A stretch of DNA of 64,000 nucleotides, from positions 212,671 through 276,670 of the forward strand of contig NZ_LMUV01000011.1 of the NCBI RefSeq assembly GCF_009765755.1. The letters run 5' to 3'. A model generated the notes under the pieces. That model did no database searches and had not been told where the DNA came from. It was given only the letters and a program-made list of their open reading frames with translations. Position numbers and translations under genes: made by a program. Positions 1 through 9,938 of the stretch are shown here, in pieces (positions within the stretch are counted from its first letter, which is position 1; each line of letters opens with the position of its first letter). This DNA is from Rhodanobacter sp. L36 (GTDB lineage: Bacteria; Pseudomonadota; Gammaproteobacteria; Xanthomonadales; Rhodanobacteraceae).

Positions 1-336
1 GTGATTGAAAGCCACGCTGATGCCCTGCGAAAGCCACCCGAAGCCCGCTCCCGGTCCCATGGATCGTGTCGTCATGTTTGCTTCCCTGATGATCGGCGCC
101 CCCGCGCCGCGTTGGCGGAGCATAGCGGTTCGCGGTTGATGCTATCCAGAGATTCGCGGTGGCTGCATTGCCGACTTGCAAGGACTTGCGAAGTGATCGG
201 CACGCTCGCGCTTTTGAGGATCAAGAGCGAGCTTCCCCTGTTTGGAGGGGAGGGGACCGATCTTGAAGTCTCCATTTATACGTCCAGATCAGTGCCTGGC
301 GTTGAGTCGTTGCTCAGGTCCTGCGTCAAAGCATGC
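1..336. other. Left edge, no supported gene
   Basis: I see no convincing gene here. A reading frame from the GTG at position 1 stays open to 345 on the plus strand, but its arginine, serine and cysteine-rich translation resembles nothing and it runs into the 3' end of the GH2 gene. A short C/G-rich hairpin (arms CCCCT and AGGGG) lies near 236-251. The stretch may be the downstream end of the glycosidase operon. Confidence 0.5.
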
Positions 337-2196
337 TCAGAGTGAACCGTTCGCACGGATCGTCGCCTGATTGATCGCGCATACTTTTGCCTCGTCCACT
401 TTTTCGATTTTGCGGTCGTAGGTGTACAGGCCGTTGTGCTCGCCTTCGACGTCGGTGATTTGCGTGTAGACGCTGCCGGATACGCCGATGGCCGGGCCCT
501 TGTCGCGCAGCACGGCGGTGTTGGCGACGTAGCCCTCGTTGAGCGCTTCGTTGTCTTTCACCCCGCCATAGGGATTGATGGCGGTGTTGGGCCACACATG
601 GCCGGGGACGCCGAGCGTCAGGCCGCCGTGTTCGCCATCGATGGCGGCGCGCGTGGCGTCCGGGCTCGGCAGGCCGGGGCCTTGATAGTCGTGCACGTCG
701 TAGACATCGCCGGCGTGCGGATCGCCTTTGGTGTCGCAGCAATTGGCACCGCTGCGCGCATCGACCAGGCGCGACGGATCGAGTTGCTTGATCTGTGCGG
801 CCAGTTCGGCTGCGGCCGGAATGTTCCACTGACCCCAGCCTTCGTTGAACGGAATCCAGCCGATGATCGAGGTGTTGCCCTTGAGCTGCGTGACGATGGC
901 GGAGACGCTGGCGCGGAATCCTGCCTTGTCGGCGTCGCTGAGTTTGTCGTTGCTGCCAGTGGGCAGCGCCGGCATGTCCTGCCACACCATCAGGCCGATG
1001 TGGTCGGCCCAGTAATACCAGCGCGCGGGTTCGACCTTGATGTGCTTGCGGATGGTGTTGAAGCCGAGGTCTTTGGTTTTCTGGATGTCGAACTTGAGGG
1101 CAGCGTCGGTGGGTGCGGTATAGATGCCGTCAGGCCAATAACCTTGATCCAGCGTGGCGAGCAGAAACGTCGGCTTGCCGTTGAGCACGATGCGATTGCG
1201 CCCGTCGACTTTCGCGATGCCGATGCTGCGCAGGCCGGCGTAGCTGGTCACATCATCGCGCTGGTCGCCGTGAACAAGGGTTGCCTTGAAGGTGTACAGA
1301 AACGGATCTTGCGGGCTCCACAGATGCGGACGCGCGATGGCGAGGCGCAGCGGTTGGTTGGCGGGTCCGCGCGCTTCGCCAACCGGCTTGCCGTCCACAT
1401 ACGCGATGACGTGCAGTGCGGCGTCGACGCTGTCGCCTTGCAGCGTCGAATTCACCGTGAAGGCATCCAGGCTGGATACTGCGGTGAAATCCAGTTGAGC
1501 CAGGCTGGTGGCAGGCACCGGCTCCAGCCACACCGACTGCCAGATGCCAGAGGCTGCGGTGTAGAAGATGCCGTCCGGTTTCAGTCGCTGCTTGCCGACC
1601 ATCACGTTCTCGCTGTCCACCGGCGCGTGAACGGCGACGACGATCTCCTGCGAGCCCTTCGCGTGAAGTGCTGCCGTGATATCCGCGCTGAAGGACGTAT
1701 AGCCGTCCATATGTCGAGCCACTTTTTTACCGTTGACGTACACCGTGGCGCTCTGCGCGACGGCGCCGAAGTTCAGCCGCACGTGCTGGCCATGCGCAGT
1801 GAAGCTCGCCGGAACATCCACCATCCGGCGATACGTCATGAAGTCCGAATGCTTTTGTACGCCCGACAGCACCGACTCGATCGGGTAGGGCACCAGCACC
1901 TTGTCCTTCAACGTCTGGCCGAACAGCGGCGCACTCTGCACATCGCTTGCCGCGTATTGCCACAACCCGTTGAGGCTCATCCATCGAGGATGCCCCAGCG
2001 ACGGGCGTGCCAGTTGCGGTCGTGGGTAGTCGGGCAGCGCGTTGCGCGGCGAAACTTCGGCCGTCCATGGCGTCGACAATGGTGCGATCTTGCCGCTCCA
2101 CGTGGCGGCTTGCGTCGTCGCCATTGCTGCCGGGGCGAGTCCCATCGTTGCCGTCATGCCCATCCAGACCATCGCGCGCGGAGCCTTCAACATCAT
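337..2196 (-). CDS. Secreted glycoside hydrolase family 2 protein
   Basis: A 619-residue GH2 enzyme (beta-galactosidase, beta-mannosidase or beta-glucuronidase type; substrate not decidable). A signal peptide occupies about residues 1-26. A jelly-roll sugar-binding domain (about 60-220) and an immunoglobulin-like domain (about 225-310) precede the TIM barrel. The acid/base glutamate is probably E452 in FNEGWGQW and the nucleophile candidate is E522 in GEHGG. The C-terminal block YTQITDVEGEHNGL is typical of one GH2 subgroup. The start is an ATGATG pair with GAGGAA upstream. It is the last gene of the receptor-GH92-GH76-GH2 operon, 39 bp after GH76, so it probably removes a beta-linked sugar from the same glycan. 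The family call is firm, the substrate inferred. Confidence 0.9.
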   Translation of the reverse strand: MMLKAPRAMVWMGMTATMGLAPAAMATTQAATWSGKIAPLSTPWTAEVSPRNALPDYPRPQLARPSLGHPRWMSLNGLWQYAASDVQSAPLFGQTLKDKVLVPYPIESVLSGVQKHSDFMTYRRMVDVPASFTAHGQHVRLNFGAVAQSATVYVNGKKVARHMDGYTSFSADITAALHAKGSQEIVVAVHAPVDSENVMVGKQRLKPDGIFYTAASGIWQSVWLEPVPATSLAQLDFTAVSSLDAFTVNSTLQGDSVDAALHVIAYVDGKPVGEARGPANQPLRLAIARPHLWSPQDPFLYTFKATLVHGDQRDDVTSYAGLRSIGIAKVDGRNRIVLNGKPTFLLATLDQGYWPDGIYTAPTDAALKFDIQKTKDLGFNTIRKHIKVEPARWYYWADHIGLMVWQDMPALPTGSNDKLSDADKAGFRASVSAIVTQLKGNTSIIGWIPFNEGWGQWNIPAAAELAAQIKQLDPSRLVDARSGANCCDTKGDPHAGDVYDVHDYQGPGLPSPDATRAAIDGEHGGLTLGVPGHVWPNTAINPYGGVKDNEALNEGYVANTAVLRDKGPAIGVSGSVYTQITDVEGEHNGLYTYDRKIEKVDEAKVCAINQATIRANGSL

Positions 2197-2235
2197 TCGG
2201 TGTTCCTCATCAGTGAGGGAAAAACATGGGGTCGG

Positions 2236-4215
2236 CTATTCGATGATATTCGCTGCGACGTGGTACACGCGTCCACCCCAACCATCATCGGGGAACGAGT
2301 CGGATACCTTGAGATAGACCGGCCTCGCACCGTTGCTGGCGGGCGGCAGGTACGGCGTCAGGTCGATGATCTGGTCGGCCTTGTTCGAGCCATCGGTGAT
2401 CGGCTGATCTTCCTTCAGCACCGTCGTCCACGTCTGATTGTCGGCGCTGACCTGCACCAGGTATTCGGCGTCGATGGTCAGCGTGACATGCGCGGATGTC
2501 GTATCGGACGGGAACGGGAAGCGATAGGTGAAGTACGAGTTTCCATCGGCAAACCGATTCTGTACGCCGTTGCTCTGCGAGTGGGTGCCATCGAACAACC
2601 ACGGATTTTCGTCGACGGTACCCGTGTCGAAGTTGATCGCATGCGCAATCAGTACATCGGCCTGCGTGTCGAAGCGCAACCCGGGTGCCGTGACGGTGGC
2701 AGTCATCGCATGATGTCCGTCGGTGGCCGCGGACGGCACGGTGAGTTGCAGCGGCGTCGTGCCGCTGACGGGGTTTGCCGTGCCGTGCGGACGCAGATGC
2801 AGTTGCGTCGATGCGGGCGAGACGCTCCATCCTTCGGGCGCCTGGATCGATGCCTGGACATTGACCGGAAGCCAACCCGTCGCCGAAGTTCCCAGATTGA
2901 TGGCGATGGATGAATTGCCCGACGCCGACGGCATGATCACCGGTTGCGCGGGAGACAGCGTGTCGGCGAGCGATTCCTGTGGTGTCCAAAGCGGTACTTC
3001 GCCGAGCAGCGCGCTCATGGCGCTGGCCTCGGTGCGCCAATCGAAGACGTTGGGATGGTCGTCACTCGTCGCGCCGGACCAGCGGGTGCCGAGTCGGCCG
3101 GCCGCATCGCGATCGTCGTTCCATATGGTGTTGGCCTGCGTGTCGAGGAAGGACCGATAAGTTCGATCATTGGTAGTGTCGACCAAGTCAGTCCAGTAAC
3201 GCATGAAGATGCCCTTGAACTGCTTGCCGTTGTCGTCGCAGGTCTGGTCGAGCGCATCGCAGCTTTCGGTAAGGACGCCGTTGGACACCAGTCCATTCGT
3301 ACCGATCGCGGCATCCGCCAACCGGCGCACCGTCTTCAAAATGGTCGGGTCGCGCGTGGCGCGCCAAAGTTCCAGGCCCGCGCCGATCGCCATGCCCTGG
3401 TTGTAGCTCCATACGGTCTGTCCGTTGTTGGTGCACGTATCGGTGAGGCCATCGTTGACGAGTCCGTTGGCGTTGATCATGCCGCTGCCCTGGAACCACG
3501 CCCAGGCCGTGCGCGAACGATCGAGCCACACGCGGTCACCACGAAGTCGGTTGTGCAGTTCGGCGGTGAGGCGAATCCACAGTCCGTTGGTGACGGCGTT
3601 CTTGTACGTGCGCTCGGCGTTCCACCACACGCCACCGCTGCACGTGCCGGTATCCCAATAGCCGTCCACGTAAGTAGCGATGGTGACCGCCATGTCCAGA
3701 TACTTCCGGTTGCCGGTCACGTCATACGCCTGCACCCAGGTCAGGCCCCACCACTCGGTGTCATCGATGGCGCGGCTGGTGAAATTGCCGAGCAGGGGAT
3801 CGCCGGACAACACGCCGGCCGGAAACACGCCCTTGTCCTTCTCGAACGTGTTGTCCAGTTGACCGACATAACGACGGTCACCGGTGCGTTGCATGTAGTC
3901 GCCAATCGTTTGCAGCGCGACGGCGGAATTCCACCAGCTGGAGGGGAACCAGGCCTTGTCCGGATCGTACGAACTCATCAGCACATCCGCAGCAACGCGG
4001 GATCGCGCGACGGTCGTCGGCCCATCGGCCTGCATTCCGGATTGGTGGGCCTGCACGACGGTGGTCGGCGCGAGCGCGGCGGCAAGTGTCATCAGAGCGG
4101 TCACGGCCAGTGTCATGGGCAGGCGTACGCGCGGCGCGTATGGACGTCCAAATGCAATTTTCGAGAACGGGCTCACCAGCGACATGATTCGCTTGGATCG
4201 GATCAACAGATTCAT
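2236..4215 (-). CDS. Secreted GH76 alpha-1,6-mannanase-like enzyme
   Basis: A 659-residue glycoside hydrolase family 76 protein, a family of endo-alpha-1,6-mannanases acting on fungal mannan backbones. The N-terminus carries a long basic and hydrophobic export signal (about 1-56). The alpha/alpha-barrel follows at roughly 65-430, and the paired catalytic aspartates are probably D151-D152 in AIDDTEWW. Residues about 460-545 look like an NPCBM-associated NEW3 beta-sandwich, and the last about 110 residues form another beta-rich module. The frame stays open 74 codons upstream, but that part overlaps the end of GH92, and the ATG at 4215 has AGGAGA at good distance. It lies 83 bp after GH92. Family confidence is good; mannan specificity is inferred from family and neighbours. 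Confidence 0.9.
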   Translation of the reverse strand: MNLLIRSKRIMSLVSPFSKIAFGRPYAPRVRLPMTLAVTALMTLAAALAPTTVVQAHQSGMQADGPTTVARSRVAADVLMSSYDPDKAWFPSSWWNSAVALQTIGDYMQRTGDRRYVGQLDNTFEKDKGVFPAGVLSGDPLLGNFTSRAIDDTEWWGLTWVQAYDVTGNRKYLDMAVTIATYVDGYWDTGTCSGGVWWNAERTYKNAVTNGLWIRLTAELHNRLRGDRVWLDRSRTAWAWFQGSGMINANGLVNDGLTDTCTNNGQTVWSYNQGMAIGAGLELWRATRDPTILKTVRRLADAAIGTNGLVSNGVLTESCDALDQTCDDNGKQFKGIFMRYWTDLVDTTNDRTYRSFLDTQANTIWNDDRDAAGRLGTRWSGATSDDHPNVFDWRTEASAMSALLGEVPLWTPQESLADTLSPAQPVIMPSASGNSSIAINLGTSATGWLPVNVQASIQAPEGWSVSPASTQLHLRPHGTANPVSGTTPLQLTVPSAATDGHHAMTATVTAPGLRFDTQADVLIAHAINFDTGTVDENPWLFDGTHSQSNGVQNRFADGNSYFTYRFPFPSDTTSAHVTLTIDAEYLVQVSADNQTWTTVLKEDQPITDGSNKADQIIDLTPYLPPASNGARPVYLKVSDSFPDDGWGGRVYHVAANIIE

Positions 4216-4298
4216 GATCAGGGCTCTCCTGTCAGGAAGGAAAAACGGAATCGAATTCACTCGGCGCACGAATCGCACCGAAACTTGTTCTGCGGAAA

Positions 4299-6662
4299 TC
4301 ACGGCGCAATCGCCGACATCGAAGGTGGCGCGTCGTGCGGATCGGAGCCCCACGTCTTGCTCGGCTCCGGCCCCATCGTGAGTACCAGCGTCGCGCCATT
4401 CTCGATATCGGCATGGCTGAACCACGGTTTGGTCCACGGCTTGCCGTTGAGCGTGGCGGACTGGATGTACTTGTTCCGCTCCGAGTTGTTGCGCGCATCG
4501 ATTTCGAAAACCTTGCCATTGCCCATCTGCAAGCGAACGCGATCGAAGATCGGGCTGCCGATGACGTAATCGGGCGTGGAGGGATCAACCGGATAGAAAC
4601 CCATGGCGCTCAGCGCATACCACGATGACGTGGAGCCCTGATCGTCCATGCCGGGATAGCCGTAGCCGGTGACATCGCTGCCGTAGAGGTCGGCGAGGAT
4701 GCGACGCGTCAGTGCCTGCGTCTTCCACGGCTGGCCGCTCCACGCATAGAGATACGCCGCCTGCTGATCGGGCTGATTGCCCTGCACGTATTGCCCGATC
4801 ACGCCGGTGCAGTCGCGGCAGATGCCCTTCGGCGCATACGGCGTGGAGAAGAACGTGTCGAGCTTGGCGTTGAACGCATCGCGACCGCCGAGCAGATTCA
4901 TCAGGCCCTGCACGTCATGCGGTACAAGCCATAGCGTGGACCAACCCGAGCCTTCCTTCGACATGAAGTTGTAGTAAGGCTCAGCCGGATCGAAGGGCGA
5001 TATCCACTTGCCGTCTTCGGTGCGGCCGCGCATGAAACCGACCGACGGATCGAACACGTTGCGGTAGTTCGTTGCGCGACGCATGAACATTTGTGCATCG
5101 TCGGTCTTGCCGAGTCGACGCGCGACATCGGCTAGCGCGTGGTCGTCCCATGCGTATTCGAGCGTGGTGGCGACGCCGGCTTTTCCGGCAGCGTAGGGCG
5201 GGCTCGGATTGCCCGGCGGAATGATGTCGGAGATCCAGCCGTTCTTCATGTATTCGGCGAGATAACCGCGCGGCCCCTTCGGATCGGTGGCGTTCTTGCG
5301 CAGCGATTCGTACGCGGCGGCGTAATCGAACGTGATGCCGCGTTGCATGGCGCCGTCGTAGAGGAATACCGCGTGGTCGCCGTGGAACGAGGTGTTCATG
5401 TAGCCGCGGTCGTGCGCCATGTCCAGTTCGGACTGCATGATGTCGCGGACGACTTCGGGCTCAAGCAACATCAATAAGGTGATCTGGTTGCGGCCGGTAT
5501 CCCAAAACGGCACGGGCGTGTAGCGGTCGTAGCTGACGACTTGCACCTGACCATGCATATCGGTGAATTTCTGGCCCTTGCGCGCGATCAACCGCGGGCT
5601 GGCGAAGGAGTGATACAGCGTGGAGTAGAACAACATGCGCTGCTTCGGCGTGCCGCCGGTCACTTCCACACGGTCGAACAGTTTCGCCCAGGCCGCGCGC
5701 GCCTCGTCGTGCACGCGATCGAAGTCGAAGGCGTGGCCTTCGGCATTCAGTCGCTGGTCCGCTTCTTCGACGCTGTGGCCGTGGGCGATGCGCACTACCA
5801 CTTGCTCGCCGGCTTGCGTGTCGAAGGTGACGTAGGCACCGGCGTAATGGCCGGAAACCGTGCGACGGTCGGCCTGCACGTCTTCGGTACCAAGCCCTCG
5901 ATTTTTTTCGTCCTCGTTGGCGTGGAAGGTGCCGAAGCGCGCAAACGGGCGGGAGAACTCGGCCACGAAATAAGCGCCATCCGTATCGCGCTCGCCGCGC
6001 GTGCCTTCAGCCATGCCACGGATGGTGTGGTCGCCGATCACTTCCACGTCGCCACCGGCGTGACGCAAATTGACCACGACGTTCGAGCGATGGCTTGCCG
6101 GGAAAGTGAATCGCATCAGGCTCGACCACTGCGCCGCCGTGAGTTCGGCGCGCGTGTGGAAAGTCGCGAGGTCGACCGCGTAATAGCCGGGCGATGCCTT
6201 CTCGCTCATCTTGTCGTAGTACGACGGCGCGTAGTCCGGCGGCATGTTCCAGTCGCCGACCACCGGCATGATCATCGGCGCGGCGCGCGCGCCATACGTC
6301 GAGCCGCCACCAGTGAAGCCGATCATGGTGGGGCGCGCGTAGCCATAGGAAACCGCCACACCGGTGGGATAGCTGAGGTCGGCGTTGACGTTGACTGGTG
6401 CCGCTTCGGTCGAACTTTGCGGCAGGCTCGCGCCCGGCGATGTCATGCCCGAATACAGCGGCTCGCCGGGCGGCGGCGCATTGCCGATCAACTCTTTTCG
6501 ATCGAGCGGCGCGGTGCCGACCAGCGGGTTGGCTTCATCGACGGCCGGGTAGGAGTGAGCGTGTTTGTTGTCCTTGGCGTGTCCTGCGCCGAGTGTTCCA
6601 AGCGCGAAAATCGACAACACGATGACGAGAGCACGGGGGAGGCGTGCCTTGGACGAATTCAT
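4299..6662 (-). CDS. Secreted GH92 exo-alpha-mannosidase
   Basis: A 787-residue glycoside hydrolase family 92 enzyme. Family members are calcium-dependent exo-alpha-mannosidases that trim N-glycans and yeast mannan. A signal peptide covers about 1-29. The N-terminal beta-sandwich and C-terminal alpha/alpha barrel are complete. The likely catalytic acid is E570 in KEGSGW, and D673-D674 in GMDDQG match the conserved aspartates that place the base. The common GNEP motif reads GNQPDQQ here, which may reflect linkage preference. The ATG at 6662 has CAGGAA upstream and is followed by a signal sequence; the open frame extends only 14 codons further. It lies between the receptor gene and GH76 in one operon, suggesting outer-chain release of mannose before backbone cleavage. 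Confidence 0.93.
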   Translation of the reverse strand: MNSSKARLPRALVIVLSIFALGTLGAGHAKDNKHAHSYPAVDEANPLVGTAPLDRKELIGNAPPPGEPLYSGMTSPGASLPQSSTEAAPVNVNADLSYPTGVAVSYGYARPTMIGFTGGGSTYGARAAPMIMPVVGDWNMPPDYAPSYYDKMSEKASPGYYAVDLATFHTRAELTAAQWSSLMRFTFPASHRSNVVVNLRHAGGDVEVIGDHTIRGMAEGTRGERDTDGAYFVAEFSRPFARFGTFHANEDEKNRGLGTEDVQADRRTVSGHYAGAYVTFDTQAGEQVVVRIAHGHSVEEADQRLNAEGHAFDFDRVHDEARAAWAKLFDRVEVTGGTPKQRMLFYSTLYHSFASPRLIARKGQKFTDMHGQVQVVSYDRYTPVPFWDTGRNQITLLMLLEPEVVRDIMQSELDMAHDRGYMNTSFHGDHAVFLYDGAMQRGITFDYAAAYESLRKNATDPKGPRGYLAEYMKNGWISDIIPPGNPSPPYAAGKAGVATTLEYAWDDHALADVARRLGKTDDAQMFMRRATNYRNVFDPSVGFMRGRTEDGKWISPFDPAEPYYNFMSKEGSGWSTLWLVPHDVQGLMNLLGGRDAFNAKLDTFFSTPYAPKGICRDCTGVIGQYVQGNQPDQQAAYLYAWSGQPWKTQALTRRILADLYGSDVTGYGYPGMDDQGSTSSWYALSAMGFYPVDPSTPDYVIGSPIFDRVRLQMGNGKVFEIDARNNSERNKYIQSATLNGKPWTKPWFSHADIENGATLVLTMGPEPSKTWGSDPHDAPPSMSAIAP

Positions 6663-6705
6663 GATGTATTCCTGCGACGGAGTGGGATGCATGCGTTGTT
6701 GCAAC

Positions 6706-6736
6706 GACGAGGTCGGGTGAAAAACCCGACCTCGTC
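6706..6736 (-). promoter_or_regulatory. Strong hairpin between receptor and GH92 genes
   Basis: Perfect 13-bp inverted repeat (6706-6718 pairing with 6724-6736) around a 5-nt loop, directly after the receptor stop codon and 43 bp before the GH92 start. No T-tract follows on the minus strand, so it looks less like a full terminator than like a 3' stabiliser, processing site or partial attenuator that lets receptor mRNA exceed glycosidase mRNA. The pairing is seen directly; the role is inferred. Confidence 0.7.
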
Positions 6737-6746
6737 CGTTCCTTGC

Positions 6747-9700
6747 TCAGTCGCCATCACCGAACTTGTAGGTCACACCCACGTAGTACTGACGTCCGGC
6801 GTATTCGAGCGAGTACAAACGCGCGCGGGTGTCGTCGCCCAGATACTCGTGCGGCGTCGACTTGGTCAGGTTGATGATCGACGCGGTCAGCATCAGGTGC
6901 TTGTTGAACTCGTAATCGCCGTTCAGATCGATCTGGTGGTATGGCTGCGAATAAATCGGCAGACCCGACGACAAGCCCTGCATGGTGCGACCGGTCCAAT
7001 TGTCGCTGGCGCGCAGCAACAGTCCGTTCTTTTCGTAGAACAGCGACACGTTGGCCGCGTATTTGGCGCTGCCGATCAGTTCGGATTTGCCGACCAGCGT
7101 GTCCCCCAGCGACACCGGGGTTTCGTTGGTCTTGTTGAGCGTGTAATTGGCGATGTAGCCAAAGCCCGCATCCCACGTGTGCTGCGCGTAGAGCTCGATG
7201 CCCTTGGATTCGCCCGAACGACCGTTGGCGTTGGTGCTGTACTGCATGAAGTTCTGCGAGGTGCCGCCCACATCCACGTTGATGTTGTCGACGGTGACCG
7301 GTACGACGAAGTTTTTGACTTCCTTCTTGAACAGATCCAGGCCGATGACGGAGTGGGGCCCGTAGTACCACTCGCCCGCCAGATCGAACTGGGTGGCTGT
7401 GAATGGTTGCAGATCTGCATTGGCGCCACTGCCGTACCAGCCCGGAAGCGGTGCACCGAACTGCTTGCGGTCGTTGTAGTAAGCCTGCGTATCGTTGGTC
7501 AGGCTGCCCAGTTGGGCCAGATCGGTGTAGTTGGCGCGGGCCATCGCTTGCGAACCGGCGGCGCGTACTACGAAGTCGTTTGCCAGCGTCCACGCGATGT
7601 TGAAGCTCGGCAGGAACTTGTTGTATCGCTTGCTGGTGGAGGCGTTGGTAAAGGACTGCACCACCGCTTGTTCCTGCGGCAGATACTGGAAATCACCTGG
7701 CGCGCAGGCACCGCCGGCGACGTTCTTGCCAGTGGCCGGGCAGATCAGGATGTTGCCGCCGGCGTCGTGGTAGTACACCGCATTGTTGGTGGTGATCTCG
7801 TCGGCGACGGTGAGGTTCTGCTTGGTGCTGACGAAGCGCAGACCCACATTGCCGCGCAGCGTGCCGGTGTCGAAGTTCGCCTGCACATACGCTGCGGAAA
7901 TCTTTTCCTGGATCGACGACTTGTCTTCGGGGTGGTTGAAGAGCACTCGGTCGTAGGTCGAGTTGAGATGGTCGTAGTAGGCCGGGAAATTGATTGCCGG
8001 GAAGGTGCTGTCGTTGTATGCCTCGGTATTGCCGTCAAGCGAATTCGCCTCGAGGAAACCTGCCGGCAACTGACCGGCATTCGGATCGCAGGTCTGGAAC
8101 TGCGATGTCGTGCCCTTGCAGTACCAGCGCATCTCGTTGTTCTGCTGTTCGGCGTTGTTGTCGCGGAACTTGGCACCAAACTGCAGCGATTGAATCCAGC
8201 TGTTGTCGAAGGCCCACGTGAAATCCGCTTGGGCAAAGTTCTGCGAGGTTGAGGTGTTGACCATGTTGGAGCCGGTCGAACCAAGATCCACCTGACCCGC
8301 GCCGGCCAGCATGTTCTGCAGCACATTCGGCGAGGCGGTGATGGTCGGCTTGCCGTCCAGCGTCCACTCGGCGCCGTTGCTGCCATCCACCCACTGGCCG
8401 TTGACGAAGTTGCGCGGCTTGGCCGCCATGTTCAGTTCAATCGACGGGCCACCCGTCGCCCACGTGCGACCGACGTTGAACGTGCCACTGAGAGCGCCGC
8501 CGTTGTCCCATTCGCCTTCGAGGTTGATCGTCTGCGAGGTGGCCTTTTCAACGGAGTAGTTGCCGGTGACCCACGGGATTTCCGTGGAGCAGACATCGAC
8601 CGGCTGGCGTTGCGCGCCGGTGCTGGGGTTGGTGGTCGCATTGCAGCCTTGACCCGCGGGCGGAAGCACGTAGTTCGCGCCGGTGACAACGGTGTGCGAT
8701 GGATCGAACGTCAAACCGTTCGGCGCGAGCAGGCGACCTTGCTGATCGGTGAAGTCACTGTTGCTCGGCAAGCCCCATTCCGGAACCTCCAGCGTGTTGG
8801 TGATCTGCGTTTGCTGACGCTCGAAGCGGAAGTAGTTACCGGTCATCAGGAAATGATCGGTGGGCTTGAACTGCATGGTGGCCTGCAGGCCCTGCGTCTT
8901 CAAATCCAGCTGATTGCGGCTGGTAGAAAACTGCTGTGGCATCCAGTAGCCCGAGTAGCTGTTGCCGGCCTGATCGACCACGCCGCCACCCGGCCACAGC
9001 GCGAGATTGGGCGCCACGTCGGCACCATACGGCTGGCCCTTCGTGTCCGTTGGTTGATGGGTACACGTGGAGTAATCGGTGCAGTTGTTGTCCCACCAGT
9101 GCCAGCTCGACGCGTTGGACGTGTAGTCGATATCCCGGCGCTTCTGGTACGAACCTGCGACGAGGAAGCCGAGGGTCTGGTCCTTGTTTTTCCACGACCA
9201 CAACGCCGACACCTGCGGACTGATCTTGCCGCTGTTGTCCGATCCCGCACCGTTGACGGAGATGAAGCCGTCGTTCGCCTTCATCTCCAGCGGGCGACGC
9301 GTGCGCAGGTCCACATTGCCGCCGATACCGCCTTCGTCCAGCCGCGCTTCAAGGCTCTTGTAGAGCTTGATGTCCGAAAACATGTTGGCCGGCATCATCG
9401 TGTAGTTGAACGAACGCGTGAGGCCCGCGGAGGTATCGGCCGAGGCGACGTAATTGCCGTTCAACTCCGTCAAGGTCAGCTCGGGCGACAGGCCGCGGAT
9501 GCTGACCGTCTTGCCTTCACCGGATTCGCGCGTGATGACCACGCCAGGCACATGCGCGAGCGCGTCGGCAATGTTCTTGGCAGGGAACTGGGCGATGTTC
9601 TGCGCGTTGATCACCTCGACGATGGAATTGGCGTCGCGCTTGTCCTGCACGTTCTGGTCGATCGACTGGCGATAGCTGGTGACGACGACAGCCTGAAGGT

Positions 9701-9938
9701 CGGTGGTGTTTGCAGTGTTTGCGGTCTTGCTCTTGTCGGCCGACTTGTTCTTGTCGTTCTTCGCCTTGGCGTTGTTCGGCGTTTGAGCTTGCGCCGGAGT
9801 TGCTGTCGCGCTTGAAGCAGGCGCAGAGTTTTGCGCGAGGGCATTGGCAGGCATTCCCAGGCCGCCGAGTGACAAGGTTGCCAGGGCGAGAGCGACATAC
9901 AGCGGCTTGCGGGCGGAAACGTGCGTCAGGTAATTCAT
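6747..9938 (-). CDS. TonB-dependent outer-membrane receptor
   Basis: A 1063-residue TonB-dependent receptor of the long type common in Xanthomonas and Caulobacter carbohydrate loci. A signal peptide ends near residue 36 (NALAQN). A lysine, alanine and asparagine-rich low-complexity linker (about 37-80) precedes the TonB-box region (LQAVVVTSYR). The plug domain follows (about 95-225: ADALAHVPGV, SIRGLSPELT, GGIGGNVDLRTRRP), then a 22-strand barrel ending in the expected YVGVTYKFGDGD. It should import oligosaccharides across the outer membrane using TonB energy. It is the first gene of the operon with GH92, GH76 and GH2, so the cargo is probably mannan-derived. It has no N-terminal STN domain, so surface signalling to an anti-sigma factor is unlikely. 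Confidence 0.95.
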   Translation of the reverse strand: MNYLTHVSARKPLYVALALATLSLGGLGMPANALAQNSAPASSATATPAQAQTPNNAKAKNDKNKSADKSKTANTANTTDLQAVVVTSYRQSIDQNVQDKRDANSIVEVINAQNIAQFPAKNIADALAHVPGVVITRESGEGKTVSIRGLSPELTLTELNGNYVASADTSAGLTRSFNYTMMPANMFSDIKLYKSLEARLDEGGIGGNVDLRTRRPLEMKANDGFISVNGAGSDNSGKISPQVSALWSWKNKDQTLGFLVAGSYQKRRDIDYTSNASSWHWWDNNCTDYSTCTHQPTDTKGQPYGADVAPNLALWPGGGVVDQAGNSYSGYWMPQQFSTSRNQLDLKTQGLQATMQFKPTDHFLMTGNYFRFERQQTQITNTLEVPEWGLPSNSDFTDQQGRLLAPNGLTFDPSHTVVTGANYVLPPAGQGCNATTNPSTGAQRQPVDVCSTEIPWVTGNYSVEKATSQTINLEGEWDNGGALSGTFNVGRTWATGGPSIELNMAAKPRNFVNGQWVDGSNGAEWTLDGKPTITASPNVLQNMLAGAGQVDLGSTGSNMVNTSTSQNFAQADFTWAFDNSWIQSLQFGAKFRDNNAEQQNNEMRWYCKGTTSQFQTCDPNAGQLPAGFLEANSLDGNTEAYNDSTFPAINFPAYYDHLNSTYDRVLFNHPEDKSSIQEKISAAYVQANFDTGTLRGNVGLRFVSTKQNLTVADEITTNNAVYYHDAGGNILICPATGKNVAGGACAPGDFQYLPQEQAVVQSFTNASTSKRYNKFLPSFNIAWTLANDFVVRAAGSQAMARANYTDLAQLGSLTNDTQAYYNDRKQFGAPLPGWYGSGANADLQPFTATQFDLAGEWYYGPHSVIGLDLFKKEVKNFVVPVTVDNINVDVGGTSQNFMQYSTNANGRSGESKGIELYAQHTWDAGFGYIANYTLNKTNETPVSLGDTLVGKSELIGSAKYAANVSLFYEKNGLLLRASDNWTGRTMQGLSSGLPIYSQPYHQIDLNGDYEFNKHLMLTASIINLTKSTPHEYLGDDTRARLYSLEYAGRQYYVGVTYKFGDGD

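Noticed and set aside
1-345. Open frame from GTG at the window edge
   Set aside because: Overlaps the GH2 end and its translation is not protein-like.
436-2913. Long plus-strand open frame (825 codons) across GH2 and GH76
   Set aside because: Arginine, valine and alanine-rich translation with no family; the GC-rich codon use of the opposite-strand GH genes explains it.
5541-8252. 903-codon plus-strand open frame over GH92 and the receptor
   Set aside because: Mirror of real minus-strand genes; no ribosome site or family similarity.
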